A DNA stretch of 64,000 nt from Allobosea sp. (GCA_017307955.1 JAFKFV010000015.1:1-64000), one strand, 5' to 3'. Shown: positions 19,620-27,609, counted from the stretch's first letter. Translations and numbers: made by a program. Notes: generated from the sequence alone by a model not told the origin.

Positions 19620-19695
19620 GGGGCCGTAGCTCAGATGGGAGAGCGCTGCAATCGCACTGCAGAGGTCAGGGGTTCGATTCCCCTCGGCTCCACCA
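19620..19695 (+). tRNA. tRNA-Ala (anticodon CGC)
   Basis: All arms of the cloverleaf can be drawn in 76 nt: a 7-bp acceptor stem with the G3-U70 pair that identifies alanine tRNAs, D arm, anticodon stem CTGCA/TGCAG with loop ATCGCAC, T arm AGGGG-TTCGATT-CCCCT, and an encoded CCA. It reads GCG codons. Its 3' end is the attachment site of the downstream island and remains intact after insertion. Confidence 0.95.
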
Positions 19696-19700
19696 ATCCG
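19679..19700 (+). repeat. Attachment site at the tRNA end
   Basis: The 22-bp sequence covers the end of the T arm, the acceptor strand and CCA of tRNA-Ala, plus five bases beyond (AATCG-like tail). It is identical to 27672-27693. Confidence 0.85.
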
Positions 19701-19757
19701 TCATGGATTGAAGAAGATCCAATGAAATCAGAAACTTAAGCCAGTCGCTTTTGCAGG

Positions 19758-19795
19758 TGCGTACCCCAATGCGTACCCGCTCTGCGTACCCCAAT
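19758..19795 (+). repeat. Left triple repeat, probable integrase arm sites
   Basis: Three direct copies of TGCGTACCC(C/G) start at 19758, 19770 and 19783, that is 12 and 13 bp apart. The same unit with the same spacing occurs at the other end of the island (27574-27609). Repeats flanking a core attachment site are typical of tyrosine-integrase arm-binding sites. Confidence 0.65.
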
Positions 19796-20139
19796 GTGGT
19801 GCTCCCCCGGCTCGACCCGGTATGCAGGGTGAGGCTCAGGCGCCCCCCCATGGCCCACAAGGCGGCTTCCATGAAGTCGGGCGTCACGGCCTGACGATAT
19901 TGCGCCCCCGTGAAGTTGATGGGCGGAAGGCCGCGCAGCATCAGGGCCAGGTCATAAGCGATGGAAGCCCGGAGCGGATCGGCATAGACGCCGATGATGG
20001 TGGTGGCGGTGTCGATGCGCATCACGGCCCGCCAGAGGACGGGCACTGCTGCTTCATTGCCGACGACGCAGAACACGCCGCGAAAGAGGTGCTGAAAAAA
20101 AGTCGTCGGGTGCCTGCGCGCTGTCGTCGTGGTGGGTGC

Positions 20140-20553
20140 TCATGCCGCCAACTCACGGACCCGCTCGGCACCGTCCGGCAGGAACTGCTCCCGGCCCTTA
20201 CCGCGCCCCTTTGAGCCGGCCACGTGAAGGTTGTCGAGACGGAGATTGAGCCTGTCGCCGTCGCGATAGCTCACGGACGCGCCGCGCTTGCTCGGGCAGG
20301 CGATGAGGCGCGCGATCTGGGCATTGTTCCCCCAGCCGAGCGCGGTGGGAACCTTGACCCGCACGTAGGCGATGCCCTGACCATTGTCGTTCAGGAACCA
20401 GTTCGGCCCGATGCCCATGCGCTGGAGTCGCTCATGGTGACGCGGGAAGAGCTTGGCACGGGCGCCGTTCGCCAGCGGAACGAGGACGATGGGGCGACCG
20501 TCCGTGTCTCTCGTGTGGATGACGGGGCGGCGAGGAATGCGTGAAGTCGTCAT
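20140..20553 (-). CDS. HNH/AP2-like protein with degenerate active site
   Basis: The 137-aa protein has the layout of the small HNH/AP2-type proteins of phages: a beta-rich N-terminal part (IVLVPLANGARAKLFPRHHERLQ...W), then VSYRDGDRLNLRLDNLHV, which aligns with the usual V-DH-DGDPLNNR--NLRV. The first catalytic His is a Tyr here, so nuclease activity is doubtful and a DNA-binding role is possible. It overlaps the next gene by ATGA and belongs to the same minus-strand group as the polymerase-like gene. Confidence 0.6.
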   Translation of the reverse strand: MTTSRIPRRPVIHTRDTDGRPIVLVPLANGARAKLFPRHHERLQRMGIGPNWFLNDNGQGIAYVRVKVPTALGWGNNAQIARLIACPSKRGASVSYRDGDRLNLRLDNLHVAGSKGRGKGREQFLPDGAERVRELAA

Positions 20554-20781
20554 GTGCAGGGGTGCTTTCGGTTGGACATGGTTCCGCGATCACGGGCCGC
20601 TGAGGGGGCCGCGCCGGGATGCGTTGAAGAGATTTGTTGGAAGAGTTGAGCCCTGCCGCGTGGGCATCAGCGGGAGGCCAATAGAAGGCCAGCGAGACTC
20701 CCTGACGGCGATCTGAAGGATGCCGCCGGGATAGGCGCAGGCGGGTGCTAAAGGGCTTGGGCGAGTCCCTTTGGGGCTCTG

Positions 20782-21252
20782 TTAGCGGCGCTTCATGATG
20801 GCGAACGCGGCGTCCCGCCCTTCGCGCTCTTCGGCTGCAATGAGTCCACGGCGCTCCGTTTCGCGCGCTTCGATGCCTGCGAGCTGCACTGCGGCTGCTT
20901 GATCGACAGCGACAACACCGCCTCCCGTGAACAGGGCGAAGACCTCGGCCATCTTCACGGTAAGGCTATCGGCATGCTTGGTGCCCGACTTGGCGATGAT
21001 GAAAGCCGCCTGAGCGCGGTTGAGGTAGTATTCGGTGACCGTCGAGACGCGGCCTTTGCCGGAGACGGTTGGCGCTTCACGCTGATGCACCAATCCCATT
21101 GCCTCCAGCATCGGCAGGTGCCGTTTGATCAGAAGCCGGATGTTCGTCGGACGGCCATAGCCGAGCACCTTGGCAAGCTGGATGTCGACAATGGTGGCCG
21201 CTGCGGCGGTCGGGAGTGGCGCGGCGTTGGTCTTGATGAGGTAGGTCATCAT
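20782..21252 (-). CDS. Phage-type regulatory (antirepressor-like) protein
   Basis: The 156-aa product resembles phage regulatory proteins that open with a DNA-binding module: VDIQLAKVLGYGRPTNIRLLIKRHLPMLEAMG, then TEYYLNRAQAAFIIAKSGT, a pattern found in Rha/antirepressor-type proteins, and an Ala/Glu-rich helical tail. It probably controls expression of the island. I cannot name the family with certainty. A second ATG lies one codon after the first, and AGGAAC-like sequence precedes it. Confidence 0.55.
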   Translation of the reverse strand: MMTYLIKTNAAPLPTAAAATIVDIQLAKVLGYGRPTNIRLLIKRHLPMLEAMGLVHQREAPTVSGKGRVSTVTEYYLNRAQAAFIIAKSGTKHADSLTVKMAEVFALFTGGGVVAVDQAAAVQLAGIEARETERRGLIAAEEREGRDAAFAIMKRR

Positions 21253-21431
21253 TCGGAAGGTTCCTTTCGGGGAGACGTGACAGTGCCGTTCGCGGCCATG
21301 GATGGCGCACGTCGGGGCGGACTGGCGATGTTGAGGGAGGGTCAGTTCAGCCGGCTAAGCGGGGGGCGTCGAGAGGGCCGGGGCTTATGGGTCTTATAGA
21401 TGGTATAGAGGGGTGGGTGATGTGTGGCTGG

Positions 21432-22724
21432 TCAGCCGCTGATGGTCACCGGGATCGTCGATGAGGTGATCATCTCGGCGATAGCCGCCATCATCATCCC
21501 AGCCTCGCGAGCCACCGACATCTTGACGAGCAGGCCGTCATGCAGCGGCAAGGCAACAATGTCCTCATCCATCAGCGCCAGCAGCACGCCGACCATGATC
21601 CGGCTCTCGGTGTGCATGAGGCGGTGACCAAGGCCCACACCGAGGCTTGCTGACAATCCCGGATGCCGCGCCAGAAGAGCCTGCCTGAAGCGCGCTACGG
21701 TCCAGCCTTCGGGCATCTCATCGGCAGCATCATCCGGCTTGGGCCAAGTGGGCCGGCGCAATGAGGTGTCGAACAGCAGCGTGTTGGTGGCGAGCTTGAC
21801 CGCCCGCCGATGATCCGTGAGGCCGGGAATTGCATAGAGGTCGCCTTGCGGAGGTTGAGCGCCGGCCGCTGCGAGCGCCAGCCTCGGGAACATGGATGAG
21901 TAGTCCAGCGTGGCAACTCTCTCCCCATCGATCCTGATCCCCGCCCGCCGCGACCGTTTCAGGTTCTGCCAGAAGCCGCCATAAAGCCGGCCTCCCCGGT
22001 CGAACCGTTGGGGAAGGGGGTCGCTCCCGGCGATGACGAAGTGACGCCGCATCCGGCGCTCATGGACGTCTACCGGCTTGCCCCCGTCGTCCTCAAAGGT
22101 GATGTTGGCGCCCGCCAGGAAGCCGTTGAGCGCCCGCACGTCCCGGCGCATGGCGATGGTCTCGGCCGTCTCCTCATATTCGGCCTTGTCTCGATACCGG
22201 AACCGCAGGCCGTGCCTCCACTCCACGGAAGTCCGCGCCAGCAAGATGACCTCCTCACCATCCCGCCGGCCAAAGTCCGCCAGCGATATCCCGGCATCCC
22301 GCACAAGGGCAGAGAAGGAGCCTGTGGGCGCCAGAGAAGACGCCTCACCGCGCTTCCTTGGTAGCCGCAGGGTCATATGCCCAAGGTCGCCGAGGCGGTT
22401 GAGGAGGCTCCTGAACGGCTTCCCTAAGGCGGGGTTGTCATAGCGCGTGAAGCCGCTGGTTCCGTTGCCCGTGAGAACCGCCAGCCACCCGGTCTCTGGC
22501 GGCATGAGGACCGCATGGGCGATGTTCGCCACCACGATTTCGATAGCGGCCGCATGATGCTCCTGATCGACCGCCTTCCGCCTCCGCGCCCTGAGGCCGT
22601 TGGTCAGCTCATGGATATCGATAGCGACGGCAAATTCGCGAACGAGGTTGCGAAGAGCGGTGCCCCGAGCGCCGCGCCAAGGGTCGAACCACTGGTGGCG
22701 ATTGAGGGGGAGCACTCGGGGCAT
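21432..22724 (-). CDS. Family-A polymerase-like protein
   Basis: In the 430-aa protein three motifs of the family-A DNA polymerase palm can be read in order. Motif A is TLDYSSMFPRLA (D274); motif B-like is R306-x3-K310-x3-N314 followed by LLF; motif C is ALPLHDGLLVK (H395-D396). Ahead of motif A lies FDRGGRLYGGFWQNLK, then a strand with IRIDGER. The N-terminal 230 residues show no exonuclease motifs I recognise. It might copy the element's DNA, repair it, or act as an unusual nucleotidyltransferase. No primase or helicase is adjacent. The assignment is by motif only and needs a profile search. Confidence 0.5.
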   Translation of the reverse strand: MPRVLPLNRHQWFDPWRGARGTALRNLVREFAVAIDIHELTNGLRARRRKAVDQEHHAAAIEIVVANIAHAVLMPPETGWLAVLTGNGTSGFTRYDNPALGKPFRSLLNRLGDLGHMTLRLPRKRGEASSLAPTGSFSALVRDAGISLADFGRRDGEEVILLARTSVEWRHGLRFRYRDKAEYEETAETIAMRRDVRALNGFLAGANITFEDDGGKPVDVHERRMRRHFVIAGSDPLPQRFDRGGRLYGGFWQNLKRSRRAGIRIDGERVATLDYSSMFPRLALAAAGAQPPQGDLYAIPGLTDHRRAVKLATNTLLFDTSLRRPTWPKPDDAADEMPEGWTVARFRQALLARHPGLSASLGVGLGHRLMHTESRIMVGVLLALMDEDIVALPLHDGLLVKMSVAREAGMMMAAIAEMITSSTIPVTISG

Positions 22725-23044
22725 GCAGGGGCTCCGCTACACGAGGTGAAGAAACAGGTACGGGAGGGCACAGGCGAACGCGCGCGGAAATCGGCGCTGC
22801 ATTTCCTAGGGTGAGGGATATCCTCTCGCCCATTAGTGAGGGGCATCTGCTAGCTGCCGAGGAGCTGGCGCCTGTACTTCCTAGTGTGGGTGGCAATTGA
22901 TGACACCACGGGGCCCCCTCGAGTACGTCGGCAGGCGTTGTCGTGGGCCGTTGTGACGGGCGCGTCCGATCCCCGAAGTACTCGCCTAAGGGATCGTCGG
23001 CCAAACCCCTTCGATGGGCGACCTCAATGAGGCGCGCGGCGCCG
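22725..23044. other. Gene-free interval in the island
   Basis: About 320 bp between the start of the polymerase-like gene and the frameshifted MarR-like gene. It should hold the promoter of the polymerase-like gene, but no convincing -35/-10 pair or operator stands out. Small frames here lack ribosome-binding sites and look spurious. Confidence 0.4.
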
Positions 23045-23462
23045 CTATTCCCCGGTTCCTATCCGCCGCGCGATAGAAAGGGCCAGTGCCCCCCCTTCGG
23101 TGTGAGGCGGAGGGAGATGCGCCGTCCTTCACGCTTCGGCGCGACGCAATCAGGCCCATACCCGGCCTATCTGGCGGAGAGCCCCGGCCCAACATCTTGG
23201 CGTTGCGCGAGCATGACGACGCCGACAGCTTGAGGAGGTCGCAAAGCTCCTCAGCTCCGAGACCGGAATATCGCGCTACCGCAATGAACATGTGAGCGGT
23301 CTGGATTGGCATGTTGGGGTCGACCGAACGCAGCAGTTGAGTGAGGATCTCAAGCGGCACGCCATCTTCTACCTGGCCTCGGATCTTCAGCTTCCCGAGA
23401 TGTTCAAACCTCGAAAACCGCTGTCGCTCATGGCGCGGCGGGCGGGCTGGCAGGGCTTTCAC
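23045..23462 (-). pseudogene. Frameshifted MarR-like winged-helix regulator
   Basis: The intact part reads VPLEILTQLLRSVDPNMPIQTAHMFIAVARYSGL, then a recognition helix (LKLSASSCSRNAKMLG) and GMGLIASRRSVKDG. This matches MarR-like regulators of plasmids and phages. The expected wing and tail (RISLRLTPKG, then ALALSIARRIGTGE) are present in other frames. A single missing base near 23120 and another in the G run at 23089-23095 would restore it. The frame as written continues to 22986 with unrelated residues. Either decay or two sequence errors explain this. Confidence 0.6.
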
Positions 23463-23528
23463 TGCGACTTGGTGCCGGTGCGGGACAGGTTTGTGAGGTT
23501 AGGCTAGCAGACTGCCGGACCTCGCGCC

Positions 23529-24104
23529 TTAGGACGGCGCCCCAGCCACAGGGGTCTCCAATGCCCGATAGACGCTCCCCCGACCAATGCCGAGCGCCCT
23601 TGCGATCTCAGTCGGCGTCTTGCCCTCGCGATGCAGCGCCCGAACGTCATCGGCCTTGGCTCTCGCGGTCGGCTTCCGGCCCTTATACTTGCCTTCGCTC
23701 TTCGCCTTAGCGATGCCCTCGCGTTGGCGCTCTAGCATCATCTCACGCTCGAACTGAGCGAACCCCGCGAAGATGTTCAGGATAAGCCGGCCGGTGGCGC
23801 TGCGGGTGTCCACGGTCTCCCCGCCAAGGTTCAGGACGCGGAGCCCCACGCCCTTCGCATCAAGCTCCCGCACGATGTCCCAGAGGCCAACCGTTGAGCG
23901 CGCCAAGCGGTCCACCTTGGTGACAACGAGTGTGTCCCCTTCCCGAGCGAACTCAACGGCCAGCTTGAGCCGGTCCCGAGGCGCGACCGAAGAGACGTGT
24001 TCGGCGTAGACCCGTTCACACCCGGCCGCGTCAAGGTCACGCTGCTGCGCCTGAAGGCCTGCTTCCTGTTCCGTCGTCGAGGTGCGGGCGTATCCGATAA
24101 GCAT
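23529..24104 (-). CDS. Serine recombinase (resolvase/invertase type)
   Basis: The 191-aa protein starts MLIGYARTSTTEQEAGLQAQ with the catalytic Ser9. It contains the LVVTKVDRLARS segment with the catalytic Arg residues, IFAGFAQFEREMMLERQREG at the E-helix, and a C-terminal helix-turn-helix (KTPTEIARALGIGRGSVYRAL). It cuts and rejoins DNA at short repeated sites; small serine recombinases act as resolvases or invertases. Possible cognate sites lie just upstream. The start is ATG 24104 by homology. Confidence 0.92.
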   Translation of the reverse strand: MLIGYARTSTTEQEAGLQAQQRDLDAAGCERVYAEHVSSVAPRDRLKLAVEFAREGDTLVVTKVDRLARSTVGLWDIVRELDAKGVGLRVLNLGGETVDTRSATGRLILNIFAGFAQFEREMMLERQREGIAKAKSEGKYKGRKPTARAKADDVRALHREGKTPTEIARALGIGRGSVYRALETPVAGAPS

Positions 24105-24116
24105 GGCGGGGCTCCC

Positions 24117-24239
24117 GTGTGTCCAATAGGCTCTGGGCCATAGAGTCACCATGCGTCCGAAATGTCAAGACCACTCTATTGGGCGTAGCGGAAGAGCACG
24201 GCGGACGCGTCCGGTAGGCCCTGCCCTATTGGGCGCTAC
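24117..24239. promoter_or_regulatory. Candidate recombination site (res-like) beside the serine recombinase
   Basis: The unit CTATTGGGCG(T/C) occurs at about 24176 and 24225 in direct orientation, and an inverted partial copy (GTCCAATAG) lies at 24121-24129. Resolvases bind multiple subsites next to their own gene, so this cluster may be the site of action or the promoter operator. The match is by eye only. Confidence 0.4.
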
Positions 24240-24579
24240 CAGCCTCGGGCCATCGGACCCGAACCACTTTTGGCGGCGGATCGCACTACCGAGAGATTAG
24301 TAGCGGTAGGAGCCGGCAGGGGGGATCGTGATTCGTCTCTTATCGAGGCCACCACACGGAATTTTCCAGTAAAATGAAACGCCCCCTCGGGTCCACCTCA
24401 GGAGCCCGTTCAGGGCCACGGAGTCAGACGGGGAGCCGGTATAGGCGTCCACATCGGCTTTACTCCGCAGACGAAGAGATGGCCTCTAGAGACGCTAGGA
24501 TGGACTGGAGAGACCCTCGCCTTCTAGCGAGGATTGGCAACAGCGACACCGAGAAGAGTGGGGGGCGCGCGACGACTGA
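24240..24579. other. Gene-free interval in the island
   Basis: About 340 bp between the res-like repeats and the end of the small membrane protein gene. One 70-codon frame on the plus strand is Arg/Ser-rich and has no ribosome-binding site. I see no RNA gene or clear regulatory signal. Confidence 0.4.
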
Positions 24580-24951
24580 TCAATGAACGGCGCGGGTCAC
24601 GATGCGCATGATCGAGAACACGGCGCTCATCAAGGTGACGAGGACGACCATGCTAAACGCGATGCTCAGCAGGCCCGGGCCAAGGAGTGAGCGATGGCCG
24701 AAGCGCTCCGCGACCAATGCCGCCGCGACTGCCAACAGCTTGTTGGTCGCTAGGGCGGTCAGCCCTAGTATCGCAATCACTCCTGGCGCGACGCCTAGCA
24801 AGTAGTCGAAGTTCAGTTGGTCTTTCGGTATCGACAGTACGGCCAGCGCCGAGAGCGACCAAAGGGCGTAGACGGTTAGGAACATCCGGGAAAAGTCGAA
24901 CACCGGTTTGTACCGGTCGATGATCTCCTGATAGGCGCTCTTGTCGGCCAT
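24580..24951 (-). CDS. Small membrane protein
   Basis: The 123-aa protein has three hydrophobic segments: about 24-41 (MFLTVYALWSLSALAVLSI), 50-82 and 94-117. An amphipathic N-terminus (ADKSAYQEIIDRYKPVFDF) precedes them. No family is recognised. It lies between the serine recombinase and the AbiU2-like gene and could be an accessory of either or simply cargo. No ribosome-binding site is striking, but composition and membrane pattern favour a real gene. Confidence 0.55.
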   Translation of the reverse strand: MADKSAYQEIIDRYKPVFDFSRMFLTVYALWSLSALAVLSIPKDQLNFDYLLGVAPGVIAILGLTALATNKLLAVAAALVAERFGHRSLLGPGLLSIAFSMVVLVTLMSAVFSIMRIVTRAVH

Positions 24952-24968
24952 CGAGGGTCAGTCCGGCG

Positions 24969-25061
24969 TCAACGGCACGCCGTCCATCCCACCGCCACCA
25001 GAACCCTGATGACTAGGATGGCGACTACGAGGCTGGAGCCGATGCAGGAGTACTTGGTCAT
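24969..25061 (-). CDS. Possible 30-residue membrane peptide
   Basis: ATG 25061 follows TAGGGACGC. The peptide begins MTKYSCIGSSLVVAILVIRV and is one apolar helix with a Cys near each end. It ends 17 bp before the small membrane protein gene, so the two may be coupled. Short size makes this tentative. Confidence 0.3.
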   Translation of the reverse strand: MTKYSCIGSSLVVAILVIRVLVAVGWTACR

Positions 25062-25177
25062 GCGTCCCTACTTAAGCGGTTCGTATGGTTGATACCGAGA
25101 GTGGATTTGGATGACAATCACCCACTCACTACCCTCCGCCACATATACTTCCGCTCTCTAGGAGCGAGCGGTATTCG

Positions 25178-25966
25178 GTGGTCTCCAAGCTTATACCCGA
25201 AAGGCGAAGCGCATTGGCGAAGCGCGCCCGACCAATGAAGAAGCACATGGCCATTGAGGCCATGGATCAGATGCTCGAGCCGATAGCAGGTCAACTCGCC
25301 GTCGCCGTCGAGATAGAAGCATCGATGGAGGTATTGAACGAAGAGGTGCATGCCAGGCAGCGCCCCGCGATCTATGGTGCCGAAGCGTTCAGGGTGATCC
25401 AGCAGGCCTATGTCAGCGAGTTGGCGCTTGCTCTTGCGAAGCTTTATGAGACACCGGTCCCACGCAACGGTGCGACCAAGGCGCAAGCCTTCAACAAAAC
25501 GGATCTCGCTTCTATCCCGTTGCTCCTTCGGCTCCTCCAGCAAGACCGCTGCAAGGCCGTGCTGTGTGACCGGAACCGAAGCTGGGACAGGGACGGGACT
25601 GAAGTACAGCGGCTGATCGATGACGCCAGCCGCATTTGGTGCAGGATGCGCCGCTCGTCGGCCATCAGGGACGCCTTGACCAGGGTGACCGACTATCGAC
25701 ACTTCGCGGTCCATTTGCTGAGACGCGGGCCACCGGCTCGACTCCCGACGTACAGAGAGGTGTTTGTGCTTGTGGACAACGCTGTAGCGATCATGCGGCT
25801 CATCCAACCTGCGATGACCGGCACCAACCGAAATCTCAGTGTTTTTGAGGAGCTCTGGCGTGACGAAGCGCGGGACTTTTGGAGCCGCGCCCTACCTGCA
25901 ACGATCATCCCGGAAGACGATCCTAAACCTCCGCCGAGAGGTCTGTCGCCACCGCAGGCGGTGTAA
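25178..25966 (+). CDS. AbiU2-like HEPN-domain protein
   Basis: The 262-aa protein shows an all-helical pattern like the HEPN_AbiU2 family: AYVSELALALAKLYET in the middle and the HEPN signature R-x4-H (R174-HFAV-H179) in LTRVTDYRHFAVHLL. HEPN proteins are often RNases in toxin-antitoxin or abortive-infection systems; AbiU genes reduce phage growth in lactococci. No clear antitoxin is adjacent, though the small membrane protein and the 30-residue peptide lie upstream on the other strand. The start is GTG 25178 after TAGGAGCGAG; ATG 25235 is an alternative. Confidence 0.6.
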   Translation: MVSKLIPERRSALAKRARPMKKHMAIEAMDQMLEPIAGQLAVAVEIEASMEVLNEEVHARQRPAIYGAEAFRVIQQAYVSELALALAKLYETPVPRNGATKAQAFNKTDLASIPLLLRLLQQDRCKAVLCDRNRSWDRDGTEVQRLIDDASRIWCRMRRSSAIRDALTRVTDYRHFAVHLLRRGPPARLPTYREVFVLVDNAVAIMRLIQPAMTGTNRNLSVFEELWRDEARDFWSRALPATIIPEDDPKPPPRGLSPPQAV

Positions 25967-26142
25967 CCGGCATATAGGGTGCAGCGAGCGTCGTGACGGC
26001 GCTCGCGGGGGTCGCTCTAGGCGGAGACGCTGGGGTTTTCGATTGGTGTTCAGCCCGCGAGGCCTAGTCCATCTGGAGGCCTTTCCAAATGTCTCAGTGG
26101 CTCGGCGCTTAGCGTTTCTGGGCGGGGCACGACCTAAGGCGG

Positions 26143-27564
26143 TCAGGCGAGTTGGCCGCCCCGCGCCGTCTCGCGAAGCCCCCTCGCAGGAATCCTCAGG
26201 CTCTGCCTTGTCGGCAGGCTGACGACCTCCACACACTGCCGAGCCTGCTCGAACAGTGGCCCCGACGAATAGCGCCCAAGCGTCATACCCTGCCGCTTAT
26301 GGCCGACGACAGACGCGATGATGTGCTCAGGCTGGCCCGCCTGCTCGGCCTTGGTGATGAACCAGCGGCGGAAGGAATGGAAGTTCACGAGCGAGCGGCG
26401 CTTGCCGGGGATCACCTCGTCAACACCAACTAGCCGCCGATAGTCGGTGAACTGGTTCGAGGCCTTGAAGGACCGCTCGCGCATAGACCCCGCCTTCTTC
26501 GGCCCCGGCCATTCTGGAAAGAGCGGGTCGGAATGGTCCTTTCCCTCAGACCGGGACGCGACGATGCAGAGCAACACAGGATGGATCGGGCAGGCTCGCG
26601 CCTCCTTCTCCTTCTTCTGCGGCTTGAAGCGGAAGAAGCCATCGACGCAATCGCCGACCGAGAGGCAGACGATGGCATCGAGGCGCGCGCCCGTCAGTGC
26701 GCCGATGCGCATCAAGTCTGCCATGGCCGGCGAGGCGTCGCCTTCGAGGAGCTTGACCATCTCGCTATCCGTGAATGGTCTCTCCTCCTCGCCGCCCCGG
26801 CTCGTCGGCTCCTCCAACGTCTTGCGATGCCAGACGTTCGAGGCCGCATAATGCCGCTTCTCCATCCACTGCCAGTACCGCGACAGCCGGCGAAGGTACT
26901 TGTTGAGCGTGACGGGCGACACGCCCTTGGTCATGCTCGCCAAGTCGTCCATGAACCGCCCTGCAAGCTTCGGCGTGATGGCTTCAACGGCGGGGCGTAA
27001 ATGGTTCGCGCGGCACCACTGTGTCAGATAGTCGAGCGCCCGGTCGTCGTCGGCGAGCGTTCTCGCCTTGACGGAGAGGGACGCCTTATAGGCCGCATGA
27101 TGCAGGTCAAGCGGCGTAGCCTCGCCTCTTGCCACGGTGATATAGTGGCCCGCGATGCGGGCTCGAGCAGGGTCGAGGATGGGCTCCTCACGTCCCGTAT
27201 CATCGTCCGTCCCAACACCCACGGGCGCACCGGCGATCTCCTCCGCCCGCAGTTCGATGCCGATATCGATTGTCTCAATGTCGTGGTCGTCACGAGCGAG
27301 GCGCCGCAGTCGGGCCATCTCCACGGCCTCCTGCATCAACTGGTTCTTGCCACTGTCGTCACTGGCATTGCTGATGAGAGCCTTCAGTTCGGCGATGACG
27401 GGCCACTTCAGGCGGTTAGCAACCGCCAGGCTGTCGGTCTGGAGGGACCGCTTCAGCTTCGTCCCGAGGCGCCCGTGCAGGCCGCGCGGAACCGCCACCA
27501 CGACGCGCCATTGCCCATGGTGCTGCTCCAGATGACGACGGTCGGCGTCCGATGATCTTCCCAT
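26143..27564 (-). CDS. Tyrosine-type site-specific integrase
   Basis: The 473-aa protein has an N-terminal arm-type region, a core-binding SAM-like domain (about 165-245), and a catalytic domain with R294 (LTGARLDAI), H396-x2-R399 (NFHSFRRWF), H422 (VVGHKRQGMTLGRY) and nucleophile Y432. It would recombine the 22-bp attachment repeats. Its start lies 9 bp from the right triple repeat, so binding there might also control its own expression. It sits at the end away from the tRNA gene, with its 5' end toward the attachment site. Confidence 0.93.
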   Translation of the reverse strand: MGRSSDADRRHLEQHHGQWRVVVAVPRGLHGRLGTKLKRSLQTDSLAVANRLKWPVIAELKALISNASDDSGKNQLMQEAVEMARLRRLARDDHDIETIDIGIELRAEEIAGAPVGVGTDDDTGREEPILDPARARIAGHYITVARGEATPLDLHHAAYKASLSVKARTLADDDRALDYLTQWCRANHLRPAVEAITPKLAGRFMDDLASMTKGVSPVTLNKYLRRLSRYWQWMEKRHYAASNVWHRKTLEEPTSRGGEEERPFTDSEMVKLLEGDASPAMADLMRIGALTGARLDAIVCLSVGDCVDGFFRFKPQKKEKEARACPIHPVLLCIVASRSEGKDHSDPLFPEWPGPKKAGSMRERSFKASNQFTDYRRLVGVDEVIPGKRRSLVNFHSFRRWFITKAEQAGQPEHIIASVVGHKRQGMTLGRYSSGPLFEQARQCVEVVSLPTRQSLRIPARGLRETARGGQLA

Positions 27565-27573
27565 TCAATGCCC

Positions 27574-27609
27574 TGCGCACCCGCTTGCGTACCCCAAGTG
27601 CGTACCCCA
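27574..27609 (+). repeat. Right triple repeat, probable integrase arm sites
   Basis: Copies begin at 27574 (TGCGCACCCG, one change), 27586 and 27599 (TGCGTACCCC). The spacing of 12 and 13 bp is the same as at 19758-19795, and the orientation is also the same. They lie in the 5' region of the integrase gene, 63 bp before the right attachment core. Confidence 0.65.

Larger units (their letters stand above)
19666..20143 (-). pseudogene. Frameshifted island gene next to the tRNA end
   Basis: An ATG at 20143 overlaps the stop of the upstream gene as ATGA and opens a frame (MSTHHDDSAQAPDDFF) that ends soon after a run of seven T's (20095-20101 on this strand). Removing one T joins it to a long frame (QHLFRGVFCVVGNEAAVPVLWRAVM...) of about 150 further residues. 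I recognise no family. The C-terminal part reads through the triple repeat and into the attachment site and tRNA, so its natural end is unclear. The cause could be decay, a sequencing indel, or slippage at the homopolymer. Confidence 0.6.

Noticed and set aside
19758..19795. Possible CRISPR-like repeats (TGCGTACCC)
   Set aside because: Units are about 10 bp with 2-3 bp gaps and no spacers; better explained as integrase arm sites.
25118..25807. 229-codon open frame antisense to the AbiU2-like gene
   Set aside because: The plus strand has a ribosome-binding site and a recognisable helical pattern; the antisense product shows none.
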